Shown here: positions 43,377-55,994 of the stretch, piece after piece
Layout: each line of letters opens with the position of its first letter
How positions within the stretch are numbered: position 1 is the stretch's first letter
NCBI GenBank assembly: GCA_963921795.1
Contig: OY997647.1
Coordinates: 62,091,059 to 62,155,058 of the forward strand
DNA from: Nannobrachium achirus
Lineage: Eukaryota > Chordata > Actinopteri > Myctophiformes > Myctophidae
Reading direction: 5' to 3'
Length of the DNA stretch: 64,000 nucleotides
Notes under the pieces: model-generated
The model's input: the letters and a program-made list of their open reading frames with translations, nothing else
Database searches by the model: none
What the model was told of the DNA's origin: nothing
Position numbers and translations under genes: made by a program

Positions 43377-43773
43377 CAGTGTTTCTCAACCACTGTGCCT
43401 GGGGACCTTTGGTGTGCCCCTGAGAAGAAGGGTCAAGTGTGCCCCTTGAAACTGCTCGAAAGCCAGTATTGTATTCATCATTTTAAAAATGCTTTTAAAC
43501 TAGTGAAAACAGCCGATCTACAAGCACACAACGCCTCGCGGTGCGAGGCGATGTGTGCTTGTAGATCGCTGTTTTCACTACTGTTGTGCGACAGCCTTGT
43601 ATGATGAAGCAGGGCTTTACTTTGCGAATAAACATACACATTTGAAACTTGGAGACACAAGGTTTCTTCCCGACAGTGACGATATTTACACCCCTGTTAC
43701 TTATGTTGGTGTGCCCATGGATTCTTGGGACATGAAAAGTGTGCCCATGCAGAAAAAAGGTTGAGAAACACTG
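43377..43773. mobile_element. Non-autonomous hAT element carrying an inverted MITE
   Basis: Ends CAGTGTTTCTCAACC and GGTTGAGAAACACTG, with a perfect 8-bp target duplication ATCTACAC (43,369-43,376 and 43,774-43,781). Inside, 43,480-43,690 is the 33,716-type MITE in reverse. Confidence 0.92.
43501..43580. repeat. Palindrome-family copy
   Basis: TAGTGAAAACAGCCGATCTA against TAGATCGCTGTTTTCACTA; inner CAAGCACAC/GTGTGCTTG and CGCCTCGCGG/GTGCGAGGCG. Confidence 0.95.
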
Positions 43774-43981
43774 ATCTACACTGTTTCCCAAACACTGGGT
43801 CGGGACCCATTTGTGGATCGCATAGACATTTTCATGGGTCCCTTAATATTTTTGATTTCTACGATTTGTTTTTAATTATTATTTCAAGACATAAAAAAGA
43901 ATTTATTTTTCATGGATTAAAAACTAAATTCGATTTTTTTTTTCTTTTTCAGTTATTAGAAATTTTGAAAAACACATTTAA

Positions 43982-44481
43982 AGGGATATTCCACTTTCAA
44001 CAGGGAGCAGTGGAAGGGCCTCTCTCCACATACACACCCATTGTAACTTCAAACTTCATTTTAACCATGATAGATTAATTAAAAACACCCATTATTTTTT
44101 CTGGTGACTCATACTACCCTCCTAATACGTGAGCAGGCCGTGTTTTTTCGATAACTTTTCATTTATTTTTAATAATTATTTTGAAAATGGAAAAAATGAA
44201 ATACAAAAAAAATATTATTAAAAATAAATGAAAAAAGTTATCGAAAAAACACGGCCTGCTCACATATTAATAGGGTTGTATGAGTCACCAGAAAAAAAAT
44301 AATGGGTGTTTTTAATGAATCTATCATGGTTAAAATGAAGTTTGAAGTTACAATGGGTGTGTGTGGGGAGAGGCCCTGGGCCTGGAGGGCCTGGTAACAT
44401 TTACATCAAATATCTAAATATGTTCAGGGTGTTCATAAAAGCCTGATTAGATGATACAATTACCAAAAGTGAAATATCCCT
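43982..44481. mobile_element. TTAA-flanked foldback element
   Basis: TTAA on both sides (43,978 and 44,482). Ends AGGGATATTCCACTTT and GTGAAATATCCCT. Long inverted arms run from CACACCCATTGTAACTTC to its mirror near 44,350, meeting at an AT-rich centre near 44,190. Confidence 0.85.
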
Positions 44482-44486
44482 TTAAG

Positions 44487-44585
44487 TAGTAAATAGCCAA
44501 CAAGCCATGAGCTTGTAGATGCTTGTAGATGTAAACGTGGCGCGAAGCGAGGCGTTGTGAGCTTGTAGATCTGCTGTTTTCACTA
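44487..44585. repeat. Palindrome-family copy, scrambled
   Basis: Right arm GAGGCGTTGTGAGCTTGTAG is good; the left side is replaced by a duplicated GAGCTTGTAGATGCTTGTAG. Confidence 0.65.
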
Positions 44586-44934
44586 GTTTGGGTTCCGGTC
44601 AAACATCTAATTTCTCTTCTGGGTCTCGGGATAAAAGGTTTGAGAACCACTGTTTTAGAATGTCCATACTGGAGCTCCTCAGTTGCAACCCATGATTTTC
44701 CAGACCAGACCCCCCCCCCCCAAGTCTGAGCTGATTAATTAGTTAGTTAATTAATGAATTAATAGGAAACGAAAATGCATGATAATGTGCATCATGTTAT
44801 GTGCATTAGACCCAGCAGTAGCAGTGGTCTCTCGCATGGAGATCCATGTACTGTATATGGAGATATGCTGTGAGAGCCCAAACATGCTTACTCAGTTATT
44901 CGTTATGTGAAAGTCCTACAGTATGATGTCTATG

Positions 44935-45195
44935 ACATCTGACATCATACCCTTTTATGCCCATACATGGAGATCCCTATCTGTAGAACCAGCCGTTAGT
45001 GTGGTATGTAACCGATGTGGCCTCCATATATGGGCACGCATTCCCATATGAAGTCCTGTTAGATATGGGCTTAATATTGATGACATCAGGGAACTCCATA
45101 TATGGGCATAAAAGGGATTCTGTTAGTGTGACATCACAGTGAAGCCAAGTGTGACATCACAGTGACGTCAGAGCGGCAAACCCATAGAACCACAG
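44935..45195 (+). repeat. CArG-bearing repeat family
   Basis: Perfect CCATATATGG at 45,024 and 45,096, with TTGATGACATCAGGGA and GTGACATCACAGTGA, as at 29,040-29,390. Confidence 0.75.
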
Positions 45196-45709
45196 TGTCA
45201 GGCGTTATAGACAGATATACTGTACAGACAAGCTGTGACCGTTCACATACTAAACTTGCAACATAAATAAACAAATGAATAAAACGGTCCTATCAGAACA
45301 GAACAATTTGGCAGCCCTCCTGTAGTTAACTCTGACGCCCCTGTTGAAGAAAAATAGTACTAGAATTTGATTTGATAGCTGTAGAGACATATTGCGTGTT
45401 GAGACATTTTGCTAAATGAGACGGATCTCATGATAATAACAAACTAATTATAAAGCATGCTTTTAAATAAAACGGAAGAAACGTAAAATAAATAAAAACA
45501 TTAAGGTACTCAAACTATAACATTTGGTAATTTCTTCACAGAAAGACTATGTTTTATAGTTATACAATACCACGCACTTTATTAGTCCACAAGGGCAATT
45601 AAATTCCGGGCTGTCTAAAAATAAAACTATAAAAAGCAATAATAAGGTATTTAAAAGAAAATTACTTAACAAGCCTGGTCTCCTCAGGCGGGCTAATAGT
45701 CACATACAG
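45196..45709. other. AT-rich intergenic, no gene recognised
   Basis: No exon or repeat family recognised up to the hAT-type terminus CAGTGGTTTTCAACCTG at about 45,710. Confidence 0.4.
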
Positions 45710-45739
45710 CAGTGGTTTTCAACCTGTGGGTCGGGATGT

Positions 45740-46570
45740 TTGATTTGTGAGGACTGTTTGCTGTAAGACAAAGAGAAGAATACACCTGTTGTCTCTTTTT
45801 TCCTTTTGTTAGAAGGTTGTAAGAGTTGTTGCTGTTCTAGGGAGCTCGCTTTATTTCGAGCTGCGGTAATAGTAGTTTTATTATAGGATCTATTTAGGAA
45901 GCGTTTACTCAATTGTTGAGATTGCAATTCAAAATCAGAGTCCTGGTCATAAATTCGTTTTACCCTTTGAAATTGTCCATAAGGGATGTTGTTCTTTTGG
46001 TGGTACGGATGAAAGGACCCATAATGTAACACTGAATTGCGATCTGTAGGTTTTCTAAATAGAGTAGTGTGTAATTTACCATCCTCACTTCTGTAGATTG
46101 TGAGGTCTAGAAAGTTAATGTTCTCTCTAGAGTACTCTAATGTTAATTTAATATTTCTGTTTGTGTTATTAAGATACTTATGAAACTCTAACAGATCAGC
46201 TGAATAATAGGAAAATGTCATCGATGAATCGACAATACATTTTAATATTCTCTTTGGAGGGATTTTTAACACCATCAAAAACAGATTCTGCTTCCCACAA
46301 TCCTAAATATAAACAGGCATATTCAGGTGCAAAAGAAGCACCCATACTGGTACCTTTACATTGTTTGAACTTCCTATTCTGGAACAGAAACACATTATTG
46401 TTCAACACCCAGTCGGTGAGTTCCACAATGAAATCTGTAGGGGGCGTTAGCCCTTCTCTATCTGACAAATAATGACTCACTGCTCTAAGGCCATCTAAGT
46501 GGTCAATATTCGTATAAAGCGACTCTACATCCATAGTTACCAAGAAATCCCAAACAGTCTTCTGGACGGC
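45740..46570 (-). pseudogene. Penelope-like reverse transcriptase fragment, frameshifted
   Basis: The upstream frame (46,543 down to 46,196) has DVESLYTNI, GTSMGASFAPEYACLYLG and the catalytic FIDDIFLLF box, all typical of Penelope-like elements. A shift near 46,205 moves the reading into the second frame, which continues with INFLDLTIY, LFRKPTDRNSVLHYGSFHP and IPYGQFQRVKRI. The C-terminal GIY-YIG endonuclease is missing: the frame runs into a hAT terminus near 45,738. The N-terminal RT part is also missing. A dead fragment of a copy-and-paste element. Confidence 0.88.
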
Positions 46571-46679
46571 TGTACTGAATCACTGCAGAGTGTGGGTGGA
46601 ATGGTCAAGTTAGACCATCCTGATTCTGTCACAAGACAGAGACGCACACTCAGGAGAGGTCAGGAGGCCAGGCTATAGG

Positions 46680-47575
<896 letters not shown>

Positions 47576-47582
47576 ATAATTT

Positions 47583-49376
47583 AATACACAGTTGGCCCCA
47601 AAATTGGCCCCCAAATTTCTCATAGACTCAGCTGCCACCATTGCCCCAATCATTACCCATATTATTAATCTATCTATCAAGCAGGGTTATGTCCCCCAGG
47701 ACTTCAAATTAGCCAAGGTAACCCCCCTGCACAAAAAAGGCAGTAAACTTGACCCTGGCAACTACAGGCCAATCTCAATCCTTAGTTCCATCTCTAAGGT
47801 AATGGAAAAAATTGTCTATGAACAGGTGGCTAAATATCTTGAAGAGAATAAACTGATCTACGAGTTCCAGTCTGGCTTCAGAGAGTCCCATTCCACAGAT
47901 ACATGCCTCATCTATTTGAATGATTACATCAAACGTGAAATTCACGATGGCAAATATTGCGGCATGGTCATGCTGGACCTCCAGAAGGCATTTGACACCG
48001 TCGATCATTCTATTCTGATCGAAAAACTCAAAGCTATTGGTCTTGATAGCACAGCAGTGAGATGGATGCACTCTTACTTGGTGGGGAGGGAACAGATGGT
48101 GGAAGTCAACGGAACCCTGTCCCCCCCCCTCCCAGTAAACTGTGGAGTACCTCAAGGGAGTATACTAGGACCACTGTTGTTCTTAATATACGTAAACGAC
48201 ATGTCATCTGCTTGTGACTGCAATCTGTTTCTGTTCGCGGATGACTCGGCTCTCCTAGTCTCAGGCAGAGACATTTTGCAGGTTGAAAAGGCCCTTAACT
48301 GTGAACTTAACAAGATCTGCACCTGGCTCAATGACAACAGACTCTCAATTCACCTAGGCAAAACTGAATGTATCCTCTTTGGATCTAGTCAGAAACTTAG
48401 CCTAGTTGAGAACTTCACAATTAAAGTAGGTGACACTGTGATAGAAAGAAAAAACCACATCTGCTACCTGGGTTGCATCCTGGAGGCTAACCTATCCAGT
48501 GAAAAAATGACCACCAAGGTAATCAACAAAGTCAATCAACGAATTCGCTTCTTGCAAAGAGTTGCCCCACTGATCAATATTAAATCCCGAAAGACACTAG
48601 GAGGTGCTCTTATTGGGCCCCTCATTGATTACGGAGTCCTTGTCTGGTATCGCGACGCCCCAGCTGCCTTAAAGCTAAAGCTCCAAACAGCCCAAAACAA
48701 ACTAATTAGGGTTGTGCTTGGTCTCCCTCCTCTGACCCACCTTACCGAGCATCACCACGAAAGCGTGGGGTGGCTCAAAGTAGCTGACAGAGTACAGCAT
48801 CTTGCAATGGGCCTGGTGTACAAGATACACTACACCTCCAAGATTCCCATGTACCTGACAAACTACTTCTTAAAGGTCAAGGATGTTCACGATCATAACA
48901 CCAGAGGCAGCTCCACTAATCATCATCAGCGTAGATTTAACACTAAACAAGGCGCTAACTCGTTCTCCTGCTATACCATCAACATGTGGAACGCCCTTCC
49001 ACAAGCCCTAAAGGAGAGCAAATCCCTAGCCTCCTTCAAAATTGGTATGAAAAGTCACCTTCAGACAGCAGCTACCCGTGACTTGTAAATAGACTAAGCC
49101 CCCATGCTCTCCCCCCCCCCCCCTTTTTCTTTGTACTCTGCCTTTTTTTATATGATGTTATGCTTTTGAAACTGATATTATCCTAGATAAAGTACTATGT
49201 TCTATCCGTCTGTCTTTCAATGTTATATGAGATACTTAAAGTGTGGTTCCTGTGGAAATAAGCCTCGGCTTTCTAGGATCTCCTTTTAGTTGACCTTGTA
49301 CCAGTGATTTGTACTGTCATGAAACTGTACTTTTTTCTATTGCAAACTTCTAATAAATTCTTCAATCAATCAAAAA
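47583..49376 (+). mobile_element. 5'-truncated LINE retrotransposon
   Basis: The reverse transcriptase frame ends at 49,088. A 3' UTR follows, with CTTCTAATAAATTCTTCAAT and an (AATC)n tail at about 49,364-49,371. Two tail-only relatives lie at 30,500 and 30,660. No endonuclease domain or 5' UTR is present, the usual result of incomplete target-primed reverse transcription. Its tail ends 24 bp before the breakpoint of copy B. Confidence 0.9.
47592..49085 (+). CDS. LINE reverse transcriptase (partial ORF2)
   Basis: 497 codons remain open with no frameshift. RT motifs in order: KVTPLHKKG (42-50), NYRPISIL (57-64), DLQKAFDTVDH (129-139), GVPQGSILGP (185-194) and the catalytic FADDSA (215-220). 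The C-terminal region includes YLGCILE and a late WNALP motif common in CR1/L2/Jockey-type LINEs. There is no true start: the first codon here is TTG and a stop lies just upstream, so the N-terminal endonuclease is lost to truncation. The intact frame suggests a young insertion, but it cannot be autonomous. Confidence 0.92.
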
Positions 49377-49427
49377 AGGCCCCATCTAGTGGACACAATA
49401 AGTTTTTAACCCTCTCCTAGGCTGTTC

Positions 49428-49461
<34 letters not shown>

Positions 49462-49632
49462 GCGGTTTAATTTGACTCAAACACAGGGAAGCTCACCCGG
49501 CCCGGACACAGAATGAAAGGATTGACAGATTGATAGCTCTTTCTCGATTCTGTGGGTGGTGGTGCATGGCCGTTCTTAGTTGGTGTAGTGATTTGTCTGG
49601 TTGATTCCGATAACAAACGAGACTCCGGCTTG
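49428..49632 (+). rRNA. 18S rRNA gene fragment (pseudogene), copy B
   Basis: Same fragment as 13,126-13,325, with extra bases around ACACAGAATGAAAGG. The rRNA fragment therefore predates the duplication. Confidence 0.9.
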
Positions 49633-49766
49633 TTAAGTAATACATTTGACTACTTTTTCCACCACTGATTTTAAGAGACACGTTTACTTTGAAGTAATTC
49701 AGCTTATTTATCCGACAGAGAATCTTACTTAGTCTGTATGTCTGTCCCCCTCTCTCTCTGCTGTAG

Positions 49767-49878
49767 TTCAAAGCTTTCTACTCTGAACTGAGGCATATCA
49801 GTGGAGGTGCAGGAGGGACTTCCTTGATCCCGATCAACCCGATTACACAGTTGTGCTGGGAGTGCTGAATAGCCTTAC
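49767..49878 (+). pseudogene. Broken terminal exon, copy B
   Basis: The acceptor CTCTCTCTCTGCTGTAG is kept. A 13-bp deletion between direct repeats (CTGAGG) shifts the frame after FKAFYSEL, and the 49,879 transposon interrupts it at GCCTTAC. The rest of the exon resumes at 52,443. Confidence 0.55.
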
Positions 49879-50829
49879 CAAAGAGATTCTATAATAAGAG
49901 TATGGAATCACCACTAGATGGCACAGCTGTAGTGCTGCCGCCATCTTGGAATGATGGCTCTGCTCTTAAATTAATCAAAACAATTAAATTGGGTGTGAAT
50001 AACGTTTTCCAAAGCTGTCTTGATCACCCAACAAAGTGAAAATCACCATTGATATTACATTTTATCATAGACTGCTAAACAGATCAATAGAAGCATAGAA
50101 TAGTATTTTTTTCAGTTATAAGAAATAGTAATAATTTGGTATGAATAATACATTTCGAATTGTTCTAATTGGTCTAATGTTAATTTATTTTATCTGTTTG
50201 ACTTTAGTCTGGCTTTTGTGGACAATAATTTATCATGTGGGCCTACATTAGGTCTATATAATGTTTTATGGTTTTGTCATTCATAATCTCTTAGGAACAG
50301 ATTCAGTGCTGCCAAAAAAGCAGCAGAGGGCAGAGTTTCCCCACCTTTTATAATGATGCGTTTTAATAATTTCTATTTGGTATTAACACATCATATAAAC
50401 ATGTGTGGCCGCACGTAAACATGCATTAGCATACACGCATGTGCACACATGCACCTTGAAATGTTACTAATAGTAAGTCATTTCGGTTTTGATCCATTGA
50501 TAAATATTATAAATAAAATAGTAAATCATTATAGTAGTATGCATATATAGGCTATAATACTTTTTTGCTGTTCAACACAGACCAGTTATATAGAATCATT
50601 AAATATATCATAGTAGAGCAGAGTAAAAACACGTTTTTGATTGTACAGCATGACTTTATTATGTTTTTTTTAACCACCGGAAGTCGTCATCATTCCAAGA
50701 TGGTGGAGCAACATGGGCGCTGCTTGTTGTAATGGGATGTATAGGGAGTGCCGTTGTCGGTACTCGATCTTTTCGCTCTGCCTTTTCTGCTCTCTTCCGG
50801 CGCTTGCGACTGACGTCACAAATATGGCT

Positions 50830-50903
50830 GAAAACAGCAGACCTACAAGCTCAAAACGCATAGCAAGCGCAACGCTTTGTGGGCTTGTAGATCGGCTGTT
50901 TTC
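50830..50903. repeat. Palindrome-family copy
   Basis: GAAAACAGCAGACCTACAAGC against GCTTGTAGATCGGCTGTTTTC, inside the B-only transposon. Confidence 0.9.
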
Positions 50904-51017
50904 GCCACCCAACACAGCCACCGGTGCCCAGTTTTTAGAATACTACAGCTGCATGGATTATTAATTCTTATTGAACACAGGAAAATAACACGTTTCTTTA
51001 AGAATATTTATTATTAA

Positions 51018-51449
51018 CACATTGACCGCCATTTTAACATACCTCCGTACTCCCACCTGCCATTCGTCTCCATAGACTTCCATGTAATTGGGTGTGCACG
51101 GATCATACACACCCATGCCTAGATAATGCACCACGTGTGTCCACATTGCTCACAGCTTTCAAACAAAAAAATCCGAATGGAAATCTGTTCAGGCATTCAT
51201 GAGATAACAGCCACTATGTTTAACAAAGATGGCTGCCAAAATGGCTGCCATGCTTGAAAGATGGGGTTGCTATGGGGGTTAAACATGCAATCTCGCGATT
51301 GCTATCATGCCTACTCCATTTTTGGGGGTCAAAACATTTTTTTGAAAAGACATTTTTTTTTTTTTTTTTTTTAATTCTCGGGACTATCGGGCCTGGCGGG
51401 GAAAGACATTGGAATAATCTCGGGACTATCGGGCCTGGCAGGGAATGAG
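51018..51449. mobile_element. TTAA-flanked element nested in the B-only transposon
   Basis: TTAA at 51,014 and 51,450. Ends CACATTGACCGCC and GGCAGGGAATGAG. The interior (CATGTAATTGGGTGTGCACG, CTTTCAAACAAAAAAATCCG) relates to 16,750-17,040 in reverse. Confidence 0.65.
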
Positions 51450-51575
51450 TTAAAAGAAACTATTTACTATATTAATAATATAGTAATAGTTTATTTTAAT
51501 ATAGTAATAATAATAATATAGTAAATAGTTTCTATATTAATAATTATAGTGAATACCGGTAGTTTCTTTTAATAA

Positions 51576-52115
51576 TAAATATCAGCGGTGAGAGACACCC
51601 CGGTGGTCAGCAGCGAGGCCCCCGACGCTGGTCCCGTGGTCAGCGGCGAGACCTCCGCCGCTGACCACGGTCAGGCGAGGCGAGGTGACGGTCATCGGCG
51701 AGGCGAGGTGACCATCGGTTCTCCCGGTGGAGGGTCGACAGATCCCCGCACGGTAGCCGTGAGTCATCCGCCCTGCGGGGGTCTCTCGCCGCCGACCACG
51801 AGCCCCCCGCAGCCCGTGGTCAGCGGCGAGACCCCCGCCGCCGACCACGGAGCCGCTGACCCCCGCTCCTCTCACGGACCTCCTCCGCTGGAGGTCCGTG
51901 AGAGAGGAGGTCCGTGAGAGGAGCGGGCGTCAGCGGCTCCGTGGTCGGCGGCGAGAGACCCTCGCAGGGCGGCTACTCACGGCCACCGTGCGACCCTCCA
52001 CCGGGAGACCACCACTCACGGTCAGTCACGGACCTCGCCCCGTGGTCGGCGGTGAGAAACCCCCGCAGGACGGCTGACTCACACTGAGGTCTCTCGCAGA
52101 CCACCGGTCCTCAGG
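51576..52115. repeat. ~540-bp GC-rich palindrome
   Basis: Arms of more than 200 bp meet near 51,893. Matching pairs: TCTCCCGGTGGAGGGTCG / CGACCCTCCACCGGGAGA; GTCTCTCGCCGCCGACCACG and its mirror; GAGCCGCTGAC / GTCAGCGGCTC. Smaller hairpins (GTGGTCAGCGGCG / CGCCGCTGACCAC) are nested in the left arm. Base composition contrasts sharply with the AT-rich flanks. Confidence 0.85.
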
Positions 52116-52129
52116 GGGGTACCTCAGTA

Positions 52130-52270
52130 CTGTTATTTATTATTTATTATAGTTATTAAAAGTTACTTGGAATTTTCGGCAATAAGAATTAATGCAATAC
52201 TGTTATTTATTATTAAAGGCAATAAGAATTAATGCAGTACTGTTATGTATTATTAAAAGTTACTTTGGGG
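52130..52270 (+). repeat. Short tandem repeat at the palindrome edge
   Basis: TACTGTTATTTATTATT and GGCAATAAGAATTAATGCA recur two to three times in 140 bp. Confidence 0.7.
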
Positions 52271-53110
52271 GATGTTGTTAGTCCTTGTTCAATAAAGGTT
52301 TGAAGAGGAAAAGCCAATCACAACACCATATTGTGTGCCGTCAGTTGCAACCGCCGGATGTTAATATGGCAGGCGCGCAGATATGGACCCCGCGCAGATA
52401 TGGACCCCACCCGACACCGTCTCTTATTATAGAATCTCTTTGGCCTTACAGAAGAAGGACCTCTCTAGCCCAATAGGTGTCCAACTAATTGCCTGTTTAA
52501 TTTTTCCAAACTAGTGTCACACCAAATGATTTTGGTTTGGGGGACAAAATCTTTTTGATCAGAAATGACTGAAAACATTATGCTTGGACTTTGAAAAGAT
52601 ATAGGCTCACAAATAGAATAGACATCTATATTATAGTTATGGCATTTTTAAATGAATTTTAGCAATTCTTTTTCTTAGTTTTATTCAAGTTCCCACTTTG
52701 AGAAACAAGGTCGGGACAGTCACCATATGAGTTTTGCCATGTTTGGTTGAAAATTCTGAAGAAATGAGGAATGAAATGTTTTAATCTTGAGTAATATTAA
52801 GAAGGTTTTTGACAAATATATTTTTTATTTATACATGTTTGACACTGAGGACAGCGAAAACGCTATGTCACGTCACCCACCCTACCCCCCAGGCCCCCAC
52901 CCTGACAAGCATTTGGAAGTTGGACTTTGGATTTAGTTAGTGTGGTTGTCTATGGGGCAACACACTAGTTCTAGTGTTACTTCCTTGGTAAACAATCCAG
53001 ACTAGACAAGTCTTCCGTAAACAATCCAGACTATCCACAAGTTTCCAACGTCCCATCGTGCATTGCACAGAAGGTGAGCGGCAGTTCCGGCGTCGCAGCT
53101 GAGCAGCGTG

Positions 53111-53170
53111 TGATCTACAAGCTCACAGCGGTCGCATATGCGACGCAACGTGAGCTTGTATGTCAGCTGT
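53111..53170. repeat. Palindrome-family copy
   Basis: TGATCTACAAGCTCACAGCG against ACGTGAGCTTGTATGTCAGC around GTCGCATATGCGAC, itself a perfect palindrome. The copy A version is damaged. Confidence 0.8.
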
Positions 53171-53606
53171 TCTGAGCTGTTCTCCACACGCTTTACCGAA
53201 TGTGTCCCACACAATTCTACAGTCAATTCCTGCGGAAACAGGTGGATAAATAAACCTCCGTAAACAATCTAGACTATAAATGATCTGCCACTTTCAAAGG
53301 GGGAGTGGTGCTAGCTTGAGGATTGGTCAAGCTTCACATGACAATTTGGCAGTGGTAATAAATAGGCAACCACACTCACAATTGTCTAGAATTGCATCTT
53401 ATTCTACAGACAGGGCCGTGGTGAGCTTGATAGCGCGAGGCTTTGTGGATTCACCAAGCATTGCATGACAACTGTGACACTGAAGCAATATATGCGATAA
53501 ACGCACACCTTACGCCTCCAGTATTGTTTAGAGTCCAGTATTGTTTAGAGTCCAGTTTTGTTTAGAGCGAGTCTTTACAGATCTAAGCACATTTACAGTG
53601 TGAGAG

Positions 53607-54764
53607 ATGTTCTGCTGGACGGTACATGTGAGCGAAGGAATATGGCGCTTTTCTGCTGCTGCTGCCATCCAGCACGAGGTGTACGTCTTTAATCGGCACT
53701 GTTTTTATGGGAACAGCGACTGGACTATGATTATTGCCCGTGTTTTCAACACAGAGTCTTTAAGCAGTAGGACGTTGCCCGCTGTGACAACCGGACTAGA
53801 ATCTTTTGGAAGTGTCCGTGAGACCTCCCCTGACGGCCACACAGCTGTGCCGATAGAACATATTGTCTACATCTGGGGAGGGTGTGCTCCTTACAGCAAC
53901 GTTCTTTATGCATTTGATGTGGACACCCACAGCTGGTTCAAACCCAGGGTGTCAGGGACTGTTCCAGGGGGGAGGGAGGACCACTCGGCCTGTGTCTTGG
54001 GTAAGGTCATGTATGTCCATGGAGGATACACGGAGATGGGTCTCCATTATCCTCAATGGACTAATGAGACCTACAGGTTGGACACCTCCACAATGGTCTG
54101 GTCTTTAATGAACAACGGAGTCACTCCCTCACCTCCTTCATTAAATCCCTCTGCTACCTTCATCGGGACAAAGATGTTTGTAATTGGGGGTGTATTGGGC
54201 CTGGACTGTCTCGGCCACACATACATCAGAGTGTTTGACACTGAGACCAACTGCTGGCTGAACGGATCACATCCACAGATTTGTACAGGAAGAGATTTAC
54301 TGTTTCATTCAGCCTTTGCATACAATGGAGAGCTGTACATAATCATTACTGGAAGTTTGGAACATTGTGGAGGCTTTCGAACAACTGACCTCTGGAAATT
54401 CAACCCAGAGACCTTTTCCTGGACAAAGGTTGAGCCCAAGGGGAAAGAACTGTGTCGTTTCTATTGGAGGTGCTGTTTCAGAGTGGGAGATCGCATCTTC
54501 CTCAATGGGGAATCCAAAAGAAGACACAAAGAATACCAAGACCAACCCAAACTGCAAATCCTAGACTTCCTCAATGGGGTATCCAAAAAAAGACACAAAG
54601 AATACCAAGACCAACCCGAACTGCAAATCCTAGACTTGAGTCCCAGTTTGAAGACATTAAGCAAGCTAGCAGTTATTCAGTACAGACTGGAGCAGTCGGG
54701 ACTCCCACACAACATCAGGTGGGAACTGAGCCATGAGCAAAATGTATCCACCACGCTATTATGA
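53607..54764 (+). CDS. Intronless KLHDC3-like kelch protein, copy B
   Basis: 385 codons. It differs from the 14,744 copy by F to C at residue 254 (LEHCGG), loss of one Arg in the second half of the internal duplication (SKKRHKEY), and one silent change (GCA to GCC in HSACVLG). Motifs, start and 3' AATAAA are as in copy A. Two open copies after duplication are compatible with function, but with so few differences they cannot prove selection. Confidence 0.8.
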   Translation: MFCWTVHVSEGIWRFSAAAAIQHEVYVFNRHCFYGNSDWTMIIARVFNTESLSSRTLPAVTTGLESFGSVRETSPDGHTAVPIEHIVYIWGGCAPYSNVLYAFDVDTHSWFKPRVSGTVPGGREDHSACVLGKVMYVHGGYTEMGLHYPQWTNETYRLDTSTMVWSLMNNGVTPSPPSLNPSATFIGTKMFVIGGVLGLDCLGHTYIRVFDTETNCWLNGSHPQICTGRDLLFHSAFAYNGELYIIITGSLEHCGGFRTTDLWKFNPETFSWTKVEPKGKELCRFYWRCCFRVGDRIFLNGESKRRHKEYQDQPKLQILDFLNGVSKKRHKEYQDQPELQILDLSPSLKTLSKLAVIQYRLEQSGLPHNIRWELSHEQNVSTTLL

Positions 54765-54829
54765 CAAATCTTTATATTGATGTCCAGAAAATTGATTGAT
54801 TGATTTTTTTAATAAAGAGGTGGAGAGAC

Positions 54830-55994
54830 GAGTATAGTTGGGTCAAAAATGGCAGTTCCGTGACCGTGGAGAGCAAAGGTCCGTTTCTCAATGGATTTGT
54901 CATCTAGGAGGGTTATTAAACACATTTGGCCGGGGTGTCTTTTTTTAAATGGCCGAAATGTATGACAGCTAGGGTAATTTTCAGTCTCATTCACTTGCTA
55001 TATACTACACTATAAAGGAAAAAAAACCTAGTTCGACCCCTCATATCCCACTTAAAAGCAGATTTTTTGGGAGTCATTTTTTCCTTTACAGTAGTGTATA
55101 GTAAGTGAATGAAAATCTGCTTTAAGTGGGATGTGAGGGGTCAAACTAGGGGGTTTTAATTATTCTGAATCCATTGCAAGCATTTGTTTGGCATGAAAAA
55201 CATTCCTTGGGCAAGAAATGGCCCCACAATATGATGGTTTAGTGATGAGTCATCAATTTTCACAGTCTTTTGGGGTCCGTTTTTAGCCCAAAGAATGTTT
55301 TTCATGCAAAAACAATGCTTGCAATGGATTCAGATTAATTAAAACCCCCTAGTTTGACCCCTCACATCCCATTTTTTTTTGGGAGTCATTTTTTCCTTTA
55401 TAGTGTAGTAGTATAGCAAGTGAATGAGACTGAAAATTACCCTAGCTGTCAAACATTTTCCCGGTTATTTGTTTAACTCATCTACTGCTTATGACTAGTT
55501 TGACGTGTTATATTTATGGGTCCACTCTGCTTATGACAAGTATGACGAGTTTTTATATATATATATTTTTTATATATATATATTTTTGGACCCCATTAAA
55601 TCTAGTTAACATGATTTCAATCGCGATTTTGCATGTTCCACCCCCATACAACCCCATCTTTCATACAGGGCAGCCATCTTTGCTTACATAACATGTAAAA
55701 CATAATGGCTATTATCTCAAGAATGCCTGAACGGATTTCCAATCTGACTTTTTTGTTTGAAAGCTGTGAACAAACTGCATAAACATGGTGCATGATCTGT
55801 GCATGGGCGTGCATGATCTGTGCACTATAAATTACATGGAAGTCTATGGAGACTTCTGGCAGGATATCCTGAAAAAATGGCATTCAAAATGGCAGGAAAT
55901 TAGTTAATAACCCTCCTAGATGACAAATCCATTGAGAAACAGACCTTTGCTCTCCACGGTCACAGAACTGCCATTTTTGACCTAACTAATACTC
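54830..55994. mobile_element. Element with ~90-bp inverted ends, copy B
   Basis: Counterpart of 15,970-17,144, including its nested foldback (54,963-55,451). The nested foldback lacks about 9 bp of one arm (near 55,111). Confidence 0.75.

Larger units (their letters stand above)
43779..44652. mobile_element. hAT-type element interrupted by a foldback
   Basis: CACTGTTTCCCAAACACTGG at the left and TTTGAGAACCACTG at the right fit one hAT family. The 43,982-44,481 foldback occupies its middle, with a palindrome relic just beyond. Confidence 0.5.
49879..52442. mobile_element. 2.56-kb DNA transposon inserted only in copy B
   Basis: Perfect 22-bp terminal inverted repeats, beginning CAAAGAGATTCT. 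Flanked by a 7-bp direct repeat GCCTTAC that is single in copy A. No transposase is recognised, so non-autonomous; superfamily unassigned. It contains a palindrome copy (50,830), a nested TTAA element (51,018), a GC-rich foldback (51,576) and YY1-like GCCGCCATCTTGG at about 49,938. A perfect TGACGTCA lies near 50,811. Confidence 0.85.
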
